Shown piece by piece: positions 25,159-34,535 of a stretch of 64,000 nt of DNA (position 1 is the first letter of the stretch; the number at the start of each line of letters is the position of its first letter). Origin of the DNA: Streptomyces humicola (GTDB taxonomy: Bacteria; Actinomycetota; Actinomycetes; Streptomycetales; Streptomycetaceae); contig NZ_JANFNG010000002.1 in the NCBI RefSeq assembly GCF_024436035.1, positions 186,001 to 250,000 on the forward strand. Reading direction: 5' to 3'. The notes under the pieces are model-generated. The model was not told the origin of the DNA and made no database searches. It saw nothing but the letters and a program-made list of their open reading frames with translations. A program made the translations under genes and the position numbers.

Positions 25159-25593
25159 ATGTCAGCGGCCGCGTCCGGTGCCGGCGCTTGCGGCGGCACC
25201 GGGGCTCACGGCGCGGGGCCACCGCCATGTCCGGCAGGCGCTGCTCGACGCGCGGTCGGCGCGGCGGCGTGGGAGCAGGCGGCGGCCGCGACGGCGCACG
25301 GCACGATGGTGATGGAGGCACACCTGCCGGGGAGTGAGGCGACCGCCGTCCCGGAGGCGGGCGGCCTTGCGACCGCCCTGCGGGAGGCGATCGCATCGGG
25401 CGCGCGGGCGGCACGGGAGGGCCGGGTACCGCGGTGGACGGGCGTGGCGGAGGCCATGACCGCGGTGGAGGCGCGAGGGGGCGAGGGGAATGCGTACGAC
25501 GTGCTGGTACGGGGCGCTGAGCTCGTCACGGAGTCGCTCGACGACCTGGCGAGGGCCGGTGCGCCGGCACGGTTCGGGCCGCGCGCCGGATGA
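25159..25593 (+). CDS. Small Ala/Gly-rich hypothetical protein
   Basis: A 144-residue frame at 25159 without a clear ribosome-binding site. The first 45 residues are low-complexity (Ala, Gly, Cys, Pro), and the true start may be internal, for example the GTG near 25310 giving about 94 residues (MEAHLPGSEATAVPEAGGLA...). The C-terminal part is helical and charged (DVLVRGAELVTESLDDLARA). A strong hairpin starts within its last codons and extends past the stop, which supports a real transcript ending here. No family recognised. Confidence 0.42.
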   Translation: MSAAASGAGACGGTGAHGAGPPPCPAGAARRAVGAAAWEQAAAATAHGTMVMEAHLPGSEATAVPEAGGLATALREAIASGARAAREGRVPRWTGVAEAMTAVEARGGEGNAYDVLVRGAELVTESLDDLARAGAPARFGPRAG

Positions 25594-25611
25594 CGCGCGG
25601 CCCGAGCCGTG
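25568..25611. terminator. 18-bp hairpin spanning the end of the small hypothetical gene
   Basis: 25568-25585 pairs with 25594-25611 over 18 bp with a single G-T wobble and an 8-base loop. It overlaps the stop at 25591-25593 and lies 7 bp from the convergent stop at 25618, so it can serve both genes. Confidence 0.8.
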
Positions 25612-25617
25612 TGCAGG

Positions 25618-27300
25618 TCAGCGCAGCGGAAGCACCTGGGTGTGCTCGCGCTGGACGGCCTGCAACTGCTGCGGGTCCAGGCCGAGCAGCGACAGGATGG
25701 TCGGGGCGATCTGGGCGGTCTGGACGTCGCCGGACTTGGTCTTGCCGGAGGCGACACCGGCTCCGCAGACCACGAGCGGGACATTCAGGTCGTCCGAGTG
25801 GGCACCGCCGTGCTCGGCGATCTTCGACTTGCCGCCGGTGTAGACGACGCCGTACTTGGCGATGCCGAAGAGGTCGGGGACACGGGGGTCACCGGGCTTG
25901 ACGCCGAAGTAGTGGGCGGCGTCAGCGCCCGCGTAGACCTTGCTGAGGCCGCTGTTGGTGAAGGCCTTGGGGTTGCCGTTGATGTCGTTGCCCTGGCCGC
26001 TCTGCGCCAGCAGGTACTGCTTGGCGAACGCGGTGGCCGCGGCGGTGCGGTCGTTGAGCCACAGCAGCATGCCGTCGTCGTCCACCGAGTGGGCGACGAG
26101 GTCCCCGGTGCCCGGGTGCGCCTTCTTCCAGGCGGCGTTGAGGCCGTCGAGGAGGGGGCCGTCGTCGATGCGGGTCAGCGCGTTGGGGTCGGTCGGCGAC
26201 TGGCCGTGCTTGGCGGAGAGGATGATGTCGGTGCTGGAGGCGAGGCCCTTGGCCTGGATCTCCTTCACCATCGCGCCGACCTCGGTGTTGATGTAGTCGA
26301 GGTTCTTCTGCAGCAGCGGGCCGGGGACGCCCTTGGAGACGTAGCCGCCCTTGAGGCCTTCGGATGTGGGCAGTTTCTGCGCGGTGGACACCGACTGGAA
26401 GTTCATGCCGAAGATGCCCGGGGTACCGACCTTGTGGCTGCCGCTGTGGTCGTAGCCGTCGATCTCGTTGAGGACGGCCTTGACCTTGTAGCTGTCGTAC
26501 TGCTCGGTGGCCTTGTTGTCGGTCGTCCAGTCACCGCCGGCGGGGTAGCCGGGGGCGTTGCTGTTGATCTCCGGGGAGAACTGGTCCTGGATGCCGTTGC
26601 CGGACAGTCCGTTGAGGATGTCGTACGCGATGTGCTTGTCCGACCAAGCGGTGCGCAGACCGGCGCTGCGGGCCACGTTGAAGACGGTGTTCACCTGCAG
26701 GTAGGAGTGCGGGTAGACCGGCTTGCAGGTGGTGGGGTCGACCGGCAGCTTGCTCGGGTCGATGAGGTCCGCCGGGGTGCCGGTCATCTGCAGGATGCTG
26801 TTCGGCAGGCCCGACAGGCCCTGGCCGGCGTCGATGCTGGCCTTGTTCTTGTCGATGTCCTCGGTGAGGTCCACCTCGGCGCCGGGCTTGACGCCCTTGC
26901 AGTTGGTGGTGCCCGCGGGGAGCAGGACGTGGTTGTACGTGTCGTCGTAGTACACGCCGGTGGTGCCCGGGCCGCCGCCGGTGACCTGGGCGACCATGCC
27001 GGGGAAGGAGTCGGAGGGCGTGGTGGTGTGCGCGTTGGTGTACTGCACGCCGCCGTTCACCAGCTTGGCCAGCGCCGAGCCGGGATGCTTGGCGACGTAC
27101 CAGGCCAGGTCCGACTGGTGCAGGCCATCGACGGAGAGCAGCAGGACGTGCTTGGCGGCTGCGGCCTTCTGCGGCCCGGCGGCGGGGCCGGTGAGCTGTG
27201 AAGCCGCAGCCAGGGAACCCCCGGCGAGAGTCGCAGCGACTCCGAGGATGGCGGCCAGTCGTATCGAACGGCGGGTCACAAATGTCTCCCGATATCTCAT
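25618..27300 (-). CDS. Secreted alkaline-phosphatase-superfamily phosphodiesterase/nucleotide pyrophosphatase
   Basis: A 560-residue exported hydrolase. The signal peptide is at residues 1-49 (TRRSIRLAAILGVAATLAGG...). The metal-binding start of the superfamily follows as HVLLLSVDGLHQSDLAWYV near residue 52. The nucleophile Thr is probably in HTTTPSDSFPGMVAQVTGG near 92, and later metal ligands are in SAKHGQSPTDP and AEHGGAHSDDLNVPLVV. The arrangement resembles type I phosphodiesterases/phosphonoacetate-hydrolase-like proteins that cleave phosphodiester bonds outside the cell. The start is ATG 27300; an internal GTG a few codons on (VTRRSIRL) is also possible. It is probably a phosphate-scavenging enzyme, though no PHO box was recognised. 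Confidence 0.9.
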   Translation of the reverse strand: MRYRETFVTRRSIRLAAILGVAATLAGGSLAAASQLTGPAAGPQKAAAAKHVLLLSVDGLHQSDLAWYVAKHPGSALAKLVNGGVQYTNAHTTTPSDSFPGMVAQVTGGGPGTTGVYYDDTYNHVLLPAGTTNCKGVKPGAEVDLTEDIDKNKASIDAGQGLSGLPNSILQMTGTPADLIDPSKLPVDPTTCKPVYPHSYLQVNTVFNVARSAGLRTAWSDKHIAYDILNGLSGNGIQDQFSPEINSNAPGYPAGGDWTTDNKATEQYDSYKVKAVLNEIDGYDHSGSHKVGTPGIFGMNFQSVSTAQKLPTSEGLKGGYVSKGVPGPLLQKNLDYINTEVGAMVKEIQAKGLASSTDIILSAKHGQSPTDPNALTRIDDGPLLDGLNAAWKKAHPGTGDLVAHSVDDDGMLLWLNDRTAAATAFAKQYLLAQSGQGNDINGNPKAFTNSGLSKVYAGADAAHYFGVKPGDPRVPDLFGIAKYGVVYTGGKSKIAEHGGAHSDDLNVPLVVCGAGVASGKTKSGDVQTAQIAPTILSLLGLDPQQLQAVQREHTQVLPLR

Positions 27301-27393
27301 GGCGCAAGCGGCGATGCTCGGCTCGCGACATGAGTAGTCGCCGGGTTTGTACGGACGACGGCCGGAAGTTGAACGCTCAGCAAACCTGGCAAG

Positions 27394-29448
27394 TCAGCGT
27401 CGCCGCATGACGGCGGGTTCGTGGCGCCTGAGCATGCTGGTGACGAGGACCACTCCGGCGAGACCGAGCGCGACGAGAACGCCGACGTCCAGGCCCCATT
27501 GGGTGGTGGTGTGCGCCCACAGCGGATCGGAGAGGTCGGGATGCCTGGTGTCCGCCGGGGGGCCGATGCGGTTGAGGCTGATGGTGGCGGCCTGGGCGGC
27601 GACAGCCCACCGGGAGGGGGCGAGCCAGGAGAGCTGTGCCAGGCCGGTCTGGTTGAACAGCGGGAAGACGGCGCCGGTGGACATCACCTGGATGAGCGTT
27701 GCCAGCACCAGCAGCGGCATGGTCTTCTCGGCGGTGCGCACCAGGGCGGAGATGATGAGGCCGAGCATCATCGAGGTGACGGCGAGCAGCACCACGACGA
27801 GGACGAGTTCGACGGCTGACGGGGAGAGCAACAGTCCCGACGTCGGCAACCGCCGTCCCCACAGCCCGATTCCGGCCACCGCAAAGCCCTGCACACCGGT
27901 GATCACGCCGAGGACGATGACCTTCGAGACCGCGTAGGCGGATCTGGACAGGCCGGTGGCGCGTTCACGTTGGTAGATCACGCGTTCCTGGACGAGTTCG
28001 CGCACCGAGTTGGCGGTGCCCGTCAGGCAGGCGCCGATCGCCAGGACCAGCAGCACGACCTGTGCGTCGACGTTGAAGTTGGGCGCACAGGCCCTCAGGT
28101 CGACGCCTGCCTGGCTCGCCGCCATGAGCCCGTAGGCGGCGGGCGTCGCGTAGCTGAGCACCCCCATGATCAGCGGCAGGACGACGAGGAGGAAGACGTG
28201 CCCGCGGTCGGAGGCGATCACCGAGCAGTTGCGCCGAACCAGCGTCACCAGCTGGGAGGACCAGCGTTGCGGGTCGCGCGGCTTCTTGGCGCCGGCGCCG
28301 GCGTTGCGCCCGGCCTTCCCTGCCTCCTTCCGGTCCTCGGGGGGAGCCGGCCGCTGCGCGTCGGCCGAGTACCGCTCGTACACGGCCGATTCGCGGTACT
28401 CACGCGACCACGCGCGGTCGGGGTGCTGGTCGAAGTCCTGGAAGACGTCGGCCCAGTCCTGGTACCCGAAGAATTCCAGAGCCTCCTTGGGCGGTCCGAA
28501 GTAGGCCGCCTGCCCGCCCGGTGCCAGTACCAGCAGCCGGTCGCACAGCTCCAGATTGGCGACGCTGTGTGTGGAGACCACCACCGTGCGCCCGTCGTCG
28601 GCCAGATCACGCAGCATCTGCATCACCTGCCGGTCGAGCCCCGGGTCGAGACCGGAGGTCGGTTCGTCGAGAAACAGCAGCGACGGTTTGGTGAGGAGTT
28701 CCAGAGCGACCGAGACCCGCTTGCGCTGGCCGCCCGACAGCGCGGTGATGCGGTTGTCCGCGCGGTGTGCAAGCCCCAGCTCGTCCAGCACCTCGTCGAC
28801 GCGCCGGTCCCGCTCGGCCTGTGAGGTGTCGCGGGGGAAGCGCAGCTTCGCCGCGTAACGCAGCGCGGTGCGCACCGTCAGCTGGGTGTGCAGGATGTCG
28901 TCCTGCGGCACCAGGCCGATGCGCTGGCGCAGTTCGGCGAAGTGTTCGTACAGATTGCGGCCGTCGTAGAGGACCTCGCCCTCGTCGGCCGGCTGATAGC
29001 CCGTCAGAGCACGCAGGAGTGTCGACTTGCCCGACCCGGAGGGGCCGACAACGGCGACCAGAGAGTTCGACTCCAGGCTCAGGCTGATGTCGTCGAGCAA
29101 CGTCTTCATGCTGCCCTTGTGCTTGACCCTGGTCGTCAGCGCCCGGGCGGAGAAGGATATTTCACGGCTGTCGGTGAATTCCTCCAGCCGGTCGCCGACG
29201 AGACGGAACTTGCAGTGGCCGATCTCCACCGTGTTCTCGGGGCCGAGCGTGCGGCGGGTGACCGCCAGACCATCGACGTATGTGCCGCCGAAGCTGTTGA
29301 GGTCGACTATCTCGTATCCGCCGCCGGAAGCCGGTCGCAGCTCCGCGTGGTACCGCGACACCCACAGGGTGGTTACGACCAGGTCGTTGTCCGGAGCCCG
29401 ACCGATCCTGACAACCCGCCCGGTGGTGGACGGCCGTTCGTCTGCCAT
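27394..29448 (-). CDS. FHA domain-ABC ATPase-ABC2 permease fusion transporter
   Basis: A 684-residue half-transporter. An N-terminal FHA domain (about 10-85: GRVVRIGRAPDNDLVV, VSRYHAEL, LNSFGGTYVDG) would bind phosphothreonine peptides. The ATPase (about 100-335) has Walker A VVGPSGSGKSTLLRALTG, signature ALSGGQRKRVSVALELLT, and Walker B LLFLDEPTSGLDPGLDRQ. It is fused to a six-helix ABC-2 permease (about 425-675), as in ABCG-type exporters. The FHA domain implies control by a Ser/Thr kinase, as known for mycobacterial Rv1747. No kinase gene is adjacent. ATG 29448 directly precedes the FHA fold. A further FHA domain found in Rv1747 is not seen here. The substrate is unknown. Confidence 0.93.
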   Translation of the reverse strand: MADERPSTTGRVVRIGRAPDNDLVVTTLWVSRYHAELRPASGGGYEIVDLNSFGGTYVDGLAVTRRTLGPENTVEIGHCKFRLVGDRLEEFTDSREISFSARALTTRVKHKGSMKTLLDDISLSLESNSLVAVVGPSGSGKSTLLRALTGYQPADEGEVLYDGRNLYEHFAELRQRIGLVPQDDILHTQLTVRTALRYAAKLRFPRDTSQAERDRRVDEVLDELGLAHRADNRITALSGGQRKRVSVALELLTKPSLLFLDEPTSGLDPGLDRQVMQMLRDLADDGRTVVVSTHSVANLELCDRLLVLAPGGQAAYFGPPKEALEFFGYQDWADVFQDFDQHPDRAWSREYRESAVYERYSADAQRPAPPEDRKEAGKAGRNAGAGAKKPRDPQRWSSQLVTLVRRNCSVIASDRGHVFLLVVLPLIMGVLSYATPAAYGLMAASQAGVDLRACAPNFNVDAQVVLLVLAIGACLTGTANSVRELVQERVIYQRERATGLSRSAYAVSKVIVLGVITGVQGFAVAGIGLWGRRLPTSGLLLSPSAVELVLVVVLLAVTSMMLGLIISALVRTAEKTMPLLVLATLIQVMSTGAVFPLFNQTGLAQLSWLAPSRWAVAAQAATISLNRIGPPADTRHPDLSDPLWAHTTTQWGLDVGVLVALGLAGVVLVTSMLRRHEPAVMRRR

Positions 29449-29616
29449 TGTTCCTCATGACTCGATAGCGCTCGTCTGTGCCCCGGGGCCGTCCGACCGG
29501 TATGCGCGCACGTCGAAGCGCCGGCTGCGCACCGGCGAGCCCCCCAGGCGCGCACAGGTTATCCGTCGAACCTGAGAGCGGACGCACAGGCTGGGCAGAG
29601 ATCCGTCATATACGGG

Positions 29617-30483
29617 TCAATGGCGGTTGATCAGGACAGAAGGCAGCCCGTAGACGCGGCAGGCGGTCTCCCCGTACACCGCGGCCTGCTCGGAGGCGGT
29701 CAGGCCGGCGGTCAGCATCCGGGCGGCGGCGAGCACCTCGGCGTAGGACGCGGCGAGCCGGCAGACCGGCCAGTCAGAGCCGAACATCAGCCGCCGGGGA
29801 CCGAAGGCGTCGAGCACGATGTCGGCGTACGGGCTCAGGTCCTGCACCGTCCAGCTGTCCCAGGCCGCCTCGGTCACCATTCCCGACAGCTTGCAGACCG
29901 TGTTGGGCAGCGCCGCAAGCGCCCGCACGAGGTGGGCCCACGGGTGCAGCTCCCCCGAGGCGATCGGCGGCTTGCCCAAATGGTCGAGTACGAAGGTGAG
30001 TTCCGGTAGTCCGGCGGCGGCGCTGAACGCGGCGGCGAGCTGGTGCGGCTGGACGACGAGGTCGTAGACGAGTCCCGCGTCGGCGACCGCGGCCAGACCG
30101 CGCCGCACGTCGGGGCGGAGCAGCCACTGCGGGTCGGGTTCGCTCTGCACCTGGTGGCGGATCCCCACCAGGTGGTCGCCGCCGGGCAGTTGGCGCAGCC
30201 GGGCGAGGGCGCCGGCGACCTCGGGTGCGGTCAGATCGGTCCAGCCGACGACGCCGGCGACGAGCTCGCTCTCGTCCGCGATCCGCAGGAACTCCGGGGT
30301 CTCCTCGGCCACGGTGACGGTCTGCACGAGGACGGTCGCGGTGACGCCCGCGGCACGGGCCTCGGGTTCGAGGTCACGGAGTGAGAAGTCGCGGCGCAGC
30401 GGGGCGAGGGCGTCGCCGGTGATCCAGTCCTGGTCACGGACGGACAGGTCCCACACGTGATGGTGCGCGTCGACGAGCGGCAT
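29617..30483 (-). CDS. Amidohydrolase family lactonase, probable L-fuconolactonase
   Basis: A 288-residue TIM-barrel hydrolase of the amidohydrolase_2 family. It would open L-fucono-lactone to L-fuconate in the non-phosphorylative L-fucose pathway. VDAHHHVWDLSVRDQDWITG at the N-terminus holds the HxH site, DHLGKPPIASGELHPW near residue 180 the next conserved block, and MFGSDWPVC near 240 the metal/catalytic Asp. It is last in a leftward operon and starts 5 bp after the mutarotase stop. ATG 30483 is used; a GTG overlapping the mutarotase stop is a close alternative. The role is inferred mainly from the fuconate dehydratase and mutarotase neighbours. Related lactones (rhamnono-, 2-pyrone-dicarboxylate) are alternatives. 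Confidence 0.86.
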   Translation of the reverse strand: MPLVDAHHHVWDLSVRDQDWITGDALAPLRRDFSLRDLEPEARAAGVTATVLVQTVTVAEETPEFLRIADESELVAGVVGWTDLTAPEVAGALARLRQLPGGDHLVGIRHQVQSEPDPQWLLRPDVRRGLAAVADAGLVYDLVVQPHQLAAAFSAAAGLPELTFVLDHLGKPPIASGELHPWAHLVRALAALPNTVCKLSGMVTEAAWDSWTVQDLSPYADIVLDAFGPRRLMFGSDWPVCRLAASYAEVLAAARMLTAGLTASEQAAVYGETACRVYGLPSVLINRH

Positions 30484-30488
30484 CTCCC

Positions 30489-30800
30489 TCACAACTCCCA
30501 CACCACGGGAAGCGGCGCGTGCGCGCCGTCCGACGAGTAGTCGTGGGCGACGTCGAGCAGTTCGCCCATGCGCGCCTGCCAGGCCACATTCACCGGCAGC
30601 TCCCGCAGCCGCGCTATCAACCCGGCGTAGTCGTCGACCTCCAGGAGGTGGAAGAGGTCGGTGCCGCTGCGCCAGATCGTCCACGAGCGGGCGCCCGCGG
30701 CGCGGATGGCCGCGACGAGCTCCGCGGGCACCTCGCGGTGCGCAGCCTCGTACTCCTCGATCCGGTCGGCACGGACCTTCGTGTGCAGGGCGATTCGCAT
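30489..30800 (-). CDS. L-rhamnose/L-fucose mutarotase (DUF718 family)
   Basis: A 103-residue small enzyme interconverting alpha and beta sugar anomers. It matches the RhaM/FucM ferredoxin-like fold: MRIALHTKVRADRIEEYEAA at the start, and WTIWRSGTDLFHLLEVDDYA near residue 42. The conserved His, Tyr and Trp positions are present. The ATG is preceded by GGAGGAG. The gene is the third of four in the leftward L-fucose operon, 2 bp after the reductase stop, so translation is likely coupled. In this context L-fucose is the most likely sugar. Confidence 0.9.
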   Translation of the reverse strand: MRIALHTKVRADRIEEYEAAHREVPAELVAAIRAAGARSWTIWRSGTDLFHLLEVDDYAGLIARLRELPVNVAWQARMGELLDVAHDYSSDGAHAPLPVVWEL

Positions 30801-30802
30801 GG

Positions 30803-31774
30803 CTATGTCTCCTCCGGGGTGGGCACGTCGTCCGGCAGCAGGCCCGCGGCGCGCAGTGCGCGCCACAGCGCGGAGGGGACCGGCCGGCTCAGCATCGATG
30901 CCGCGTCGTCCGCCTCGGCGGCCGTGCGCATCCCGACCAGGACGCTGGCGACCGCCGGATGGCCGAACGGGAAGCGCAGGGCCGCGGCGCGCAGCGGCAC
31001 GCCATGGCGTTGTGCGATGTCCCGGATGCGCAGGGCCCGCTCCAGCAGGGCGTTGGGGGCGGCGGTGTAGTCGTAGGTGGCGCCGGGCCTGGGGTCGGCG
31101 AGCAGGCCGGAGTTGAAGACGCCGCCGATGACGACCTTCTTGCCGCGGTGTTCGGCCTCGGGGAGGAGCTCGGCGAGTGCGCTCTGGTCCAGCAGGGTGT
31201 AGCGGCCGGCGAGCAGGACGACGTCGATGTCGGTCTCGCGCAGGAATCGCGCGGGCACCGCGGCCTGGTTCATGCCGATGCCGATGGCACCGACGACGCC
31301 TTCGTCCCGCATCCGTTCGAGCGCGGGGTAGGCCTCGTCGAGTGCCTGGCGTACGTGGTCGTCGGGATCGTGCAGGTACAGCAGGTCGACGCGGTCGAGG
31401 CCGAGCCGGGTCAGACTCGCCTCGACGCTGCGCCGTATACCGTCGGCGGTGAAGTCCCAGACCCTGCGGTGGGTGGCTGGCACCGCGAAACCGTGCGCCA
31501 TGTCGTCCCCGCCCGCCGTGTCGGCGGGTTCGAGCAGTCGTCCGACCTTCGTGGAGACGATGTACTCGTCGCGGGGGCGGCTGCGCAGGGCGGCGCCGAG
31601 CCGTCGTTCGGACAGGCCGAGGCCGTAGTGCGGTGCGGTGTCGAAGTAGCGGACTCCGGCGCGCCAGGCGGCGTCGACGGCTCCGGCCGCCTCCTCGTCG
31701 CCGACGGGGGTGAACAGGTTGCCGATCGCCGCGCCCCCGAAGGAGACACCTGTCAGCTCGACACCGCCGGTCAT
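30803..31774 (-). CDS. Aldo/keto reductase, probable L-fucose (aldose) dehydrogenase
   Basis: A 323-residue NAD(P)-dependent enzyme, probably oxidising L-fucose to its lactone as the first pathway step. AKR landmarks: [15 protein letters not shown] at the N-terminus, [20 protein letters not shown] with catalytic Asp/Tyr near residues 45-50, [12 protein letters not shown] with the catalytic Lys near 75, and [15 protein letters not shown] with the catalytic His near 130. The sequence is of the D-threo-aldose/L-fucose dehydrogenase type ([19 protein letters not shown]). It overlaps the dehydratase stop by 4 bp (ATGA) and is the second gene of the operon. Confidence 0.91.
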   Translation of the reverse strand: MTGGVELTGVSFGGAAIGNLFTPVGDEEAAGAVDAAWRAGVRYFDTAPHYGLGLSERRLGAALRSRPRDEYIVSTKVGRLLEPADTAGGDDMAHGFAVPATHRRVWDFTADGIRRSVEASLTRLGLDRVDLLYLHDPDDHVRQALDEAYPALERMRDEGVVGAIGIGMNQAAVPARFLRETDIDVVLLAGRYTLLDQSALAELLPEAEHRGKKVVIGGVFNSGLLADPRPGATYDYTAAPNALLERALRIRDIAQRHGVPLRAAALRFPFGHPAVASVLVGMRTAAEADDAASMLSRPVPSALWRALRAAGLLPDDVPTPEET

Positions 31775-33120
31775 GCCGTCATCCCCTGCTGCTCCTGCCG
31801 GGTGGCAAGGTCGGCGGCCCAGAACGCGCCGCCGGGATAGGTGTACGTGGCGATGGCCTCCGGCCGCATGGCCGCGGAGAATCCGGGGGCGGTCGGTGCG
31901 GTGTAGTGGCCGTCCCGGATGCGCACTGGATCCACGAAATGCCCATGCAGATGATCCACGTACTCGATCACCCGGTCCCGCGTCGTCCCCGACACGGCCA
32001 CGAAATCGAACATCGACAAATGCTGCACCAGCTCGCACAGCCCCACTCCACCCGCGTGCGGGCACACCGGCACCCCGAACTTCGCCGCCAGCAGCAGAAT
32101 TGCCAGGTTCTCGTTGACCCCGCCGACCCGGGCCGCGTCGATCTGCAGCACATCGATCGCCTCCGCCTGCAACAGCTGCTTGAACACGATGCGGTTGTGC
32201 GCGTGCTCACCAGTCGCCACCTTCACCGGAGCCACCGCCCTGCGGATCGCCGCATGGCCCAGGATGTCGTCCGGGCTCGTCGGCTCCTCGATCCAGTACG
32301 GGTCCGACTCCGCCAACGCCCCCACCCATTCGACGGCTTCGCGTACTCCCCAGCGCTGATTGGCATCGATCGCGATCCGCACTCCGGGCCCCACCGCCTC
32401 CCGCGCCAGCCGGCACCGCCGCACGTCGTCGGCCAGATCCGCCCCCACCTTCAACTTGATCTGCCCGAACCCCTGCCCCACCGCCTCCCGCGCCAACCGC
32501 ACGAGCTTGTCGTCTGCATAGCCCAGCCACCCCGGCGAGGTCGTGTACGCCGGGTAGCCCCGCTCCAGCAGCACCCGCTCCCCCTCCACACGCCCGTCCG
32601 CCCGCGCCCGCAGCAACGCCAGTGCGTCGTCCGGGCTGATCGCATCGTCGATGTAGCGGAAGTCCACCTGCGAGACCAACCACTCGGGGGAGGCATCCGC
32701 GAGCAACTTCCACAACGGCTTCCCCGCCCGCTTGGCGGCCAGGTCCCACACGGCGTTGACCACGGCGCCGATCGCCATGTGCATCACGCCCTTCTCGGGG
32801 CCCAGCCACCGCAGCTGACTGTCGCCCACGAGGTCCCGGTGGAGCGATCCGGGGTCGCCGCACACCTCCTCGACGCGGCGGCCCACGACATGCCGGCGCA
32901 GGGCGTCGATCGCCGCGACCTGCACGTCGTTCCCGCGACCGATGGTGAAGGTGAACCCATGCCCTTCGACGCCGTCACCCGCGTCCGTCCGCAGCACCAG
33001 ATACGCCGCCGAGTAATCGGGATCGGGGTTCATCGCATCGGAACCGTCGTGCTCCCGCGAGGTGGGGAAGCGGATGTCGTAGGTGTGGACTCCGGTGATC
33101 CGGGAGGAGGTCGCGGACAA
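31771..33120 (-). CDS. L-fuconate dehydratase (enolase superfamily)
   Basis: A 449-residue enzyme converting L-fuconate to 2-keto-3-deoxy-L-fuconate. The TTG at 33120 is preferred because AAAGG lies 7 bases upstream; a GTG at 33135 lacks a ribosome-binding site. The capping domain has [18 protein letters not shown], typical of fuconate dehydratases. The barrel carries the catalytic Lys motif [20 protein letters not shown] near residue 215, the metal ligands in [20 protein letters not shown] and ATGEHAHNR, and the His in [11 protein letters not shown]. It leads the L-fucose operon. A perfect palindrome sits 25 bp upstream of the start. Confidence 0.94.
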   Translation of the reverse strand: MSATSSRITGVHTYDIRFPTSREHDGSDAMNPDPDYSAAYLVLRTDAGDGVEGHGFTFTIGRGNDVQVAAIDALRRHVVGRRVEEVCGDPGSLHRDLVGDSQLRWLGPEKGVMHMAIGAVVNAVWDLAAKRAGKPLWKLLADASPEWLVSQVDFRYIDDAISPDDALALLRARADGRVEGERVLLERGYPAYTTSPGWLGYADDKLVRLAREAVGQGFGQIKLKVGADLADDVRRCRLAREAVGPGVRIAIDANQRWGVREAVEWVGALAESDPYWIEEPTSPDDILGHAAIRRAVAPVKVATGEHAHNRIVFKQLLQAEAIDVLQIDAARVGGVNENLAILLLAAKFGVPVCPHAGGVGLCELVQHLSMFDFVAVSGTTRDRVIEYVDHLHGHFVDPVRIRDGHYTAPTAPGFSAAMRPEAIATYTYPGGAFWAADLATRQEQQGMTA

Positions 33121-33145
33121 GGGGACGCCTTTCACTCACGGGCGC

Positions 33146-33162
33146 CAGACATCGGATGTCTG
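33146..33162. promoter_or_regulatory. Palindromic operator upstream of the L-fucose operon
   Basis: CAGACATCGGATGTCTG is a perfect 8-bp inverted repeat around one central base, 25 bp upstream of the fuconate dehydratase start. Its form suits a GntR/FadR-type dimer. No such regulator gene is in the window. An 11-base match to the core recurs at 33225. Confidence 0.6.
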
Positions 33163-33222
33163 CCGATGACTCTGGACTCTACGATCCCGCACCTTGGAAG
33201 GCAAGGGCGCCAATGACGTCAA

Positions 33223-33235
33223 GTCATCCGATGTC
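33223..33235. promoter_or_regulatory. Second partial copy of the L-fucose palindrome
   Basis: GTCATCCGATGTC contains, on the opposite strand, the core GACATCGGATG of the 33146 palindrome. It lies between the fucose operon and the FUSC-protein gene, so one regulator may control both directions. Confidence 0.5.
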
Positions 33236-33328
33236 CGCGGAGGTCGCAGCCCTGCGCATGCCGATTTCACCCCGGTGGCGGGGGCGCCCTGCCGCGTCCC
33301 AGCCGCACCACCGGGGGAGAGTGGCACC

Positions 33329-34519
33329 GTGCGTGCCATCCCCGCCCCGCTGGTCGGCCTCATCAAACGGCGCAACGAGCCCGTCGTGGTGCAGATGGCG
33401 CGCTCGACCCTGGCTGCGGTCCTCTCGTACGTAGCCGCGCTGCGGCTCTCCCCCAACCCCATCCCGCTCACCGCTCCGCTGACGGCGCTGCTCGTCGTCC
33501 AGGTCACCCTCTACACCACACTCACGACGGGGGTGCGCAGGGTGCTGAGCGTGGTCGCGGGCGTGCTGATCGCCGTGGCGTTCAGTGAACTCGTGGGCCT
33601 GAGATGGTGGAGTCTCGGGCTGATCATTCTCGCCTCGCTGCTCGTCGGCCACATGATCCGCGTCGATGAGTTCGTGGCGGAGGTGGCGATCAGCAGCATG
33701 CTCATCCTCGGCGTCTCCACCCCCTCGAGCCAGGCACTCGACCGGGTGATCGAAACGGTGATCGGGGCCGTGGTCGGGGTACTCGTCAACGCCGTGATCG
33801 CACCTCCGGTCTTCGTGCAGCCCGCGGGCGAGGCCGTCCAGGAACTCTCCGGCACGATGGGACGGCTGCTGCTGCGCATCGGCGAAGAACTGCGGCACGG
33901 CGCATCGGCCGACCAGGCAGCCGCCTGGCTCCACGAGGCGCGCAGGCTCGACAACGAGATCGCGAGGTTCGACGAGTCGCTGCGCCGAGCGGAGGAGAGC
34001 ACCAAGCTCAACCCTCGCGTGCGGCAGGGCGCCATGGCACGGTTGATCCTGCGCAGCGGCCTCGACACCCTCGAAGTGTGCGCCGTGCTGCTGCGCACGC
34101 TGTGCAGGGTGCTGACGGACCTCGCCCGCACCCACCACGAATCGGTGTACGGGGCCGAGATCGCCGCAGGCCTGGACGATCTGTTCACGCACCTCGCCGT
34201 CGCGGTGCAGAGCTTCGGCCGTCTGATCACCGCCCAGGTCACCGAGGGCGCCGAGCGCGCGGAGTCGGAGCTGGCACGCGCGCTTGAGGCCGCCCGCGAG
34301 GACCGGGAGCGGATCGCGGCCCTGCTGCGCTACGAGACGGAACAGTGGCAGAGCTGGGAGCTGCACGGTGCCCTGCTCGCCAACATCGACCGGCTGCTGG
34401 ACGAGCTCGACGTCGAGAAGCGTGCACGATGGCTGGAGGGGCAGTACGCCGACAGACCGGTCAGGCACCGCGGCATGCTGGCCCGCCTGCGCAGGCTGCG
34501 CCTCCCGTTCTCCTCCTGA
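33329..34519 (+). CDS. FUSC / aromatic acid exporter (ArAE)-like membrane protein
   Basis: 396 residues from a GTG with GGGGGAGAG about 8 bases upstream. The N-terminal 170 residues hold about five membrane segments (for example LTAPLTALLVVQVTLYTTL, WWSLGLIILASLLVGHMI, VIGAVVGVLVNAVIAPPVF) that match the FUSC-like half-domain. The C-terminal 220 residues are a long cytosolic helical, coiled-coil-rich region (AAWLHEARRLDNEIARFDES, AERAESELARALEAAREDRE). Such proteins are proposed exporters of aromatic acids or stress compounds. It is divergent from the fucose operon and shares its palindrome-containing upstream region, but a link to fucose is only positional. Confidence 0.87.
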   Translation: MRAIPAPLVGLIKRRNEPVVVQMARSTLAAVLSYVAALRLSPNPIPLTAPLTALLVVQVTLYTTLTTGVRRVLSVVAGVLIAVAFSELVGLRWWSLGLIILASLLVGHMIRVDEFVAEVAISSMLILGVSTPSSQALDRVIETVIGAVVGVLVNAVIAPPVFVQPAGEAVQELSGTMGRLLLRIGEELRHGASADQAAAWLHEARRLDNEIARFDESLRRAEESTKLNPRVRQGAMARLILRSGLDTLEVCAVLLRTLCRVLTDLARTHHESVYGAEIAAGLDDLFTHLAVAVQSFGRLITAQVTEGAERAESELARALEAAREDRERIAALLRYETEQWQSWELHGALLANIDRLLDELDVEKRARWLEGQYADRPVRHRGMLARLRRLRLPFSS

Positions 34520-34535
34520 CCGCTGAGACGATGTG

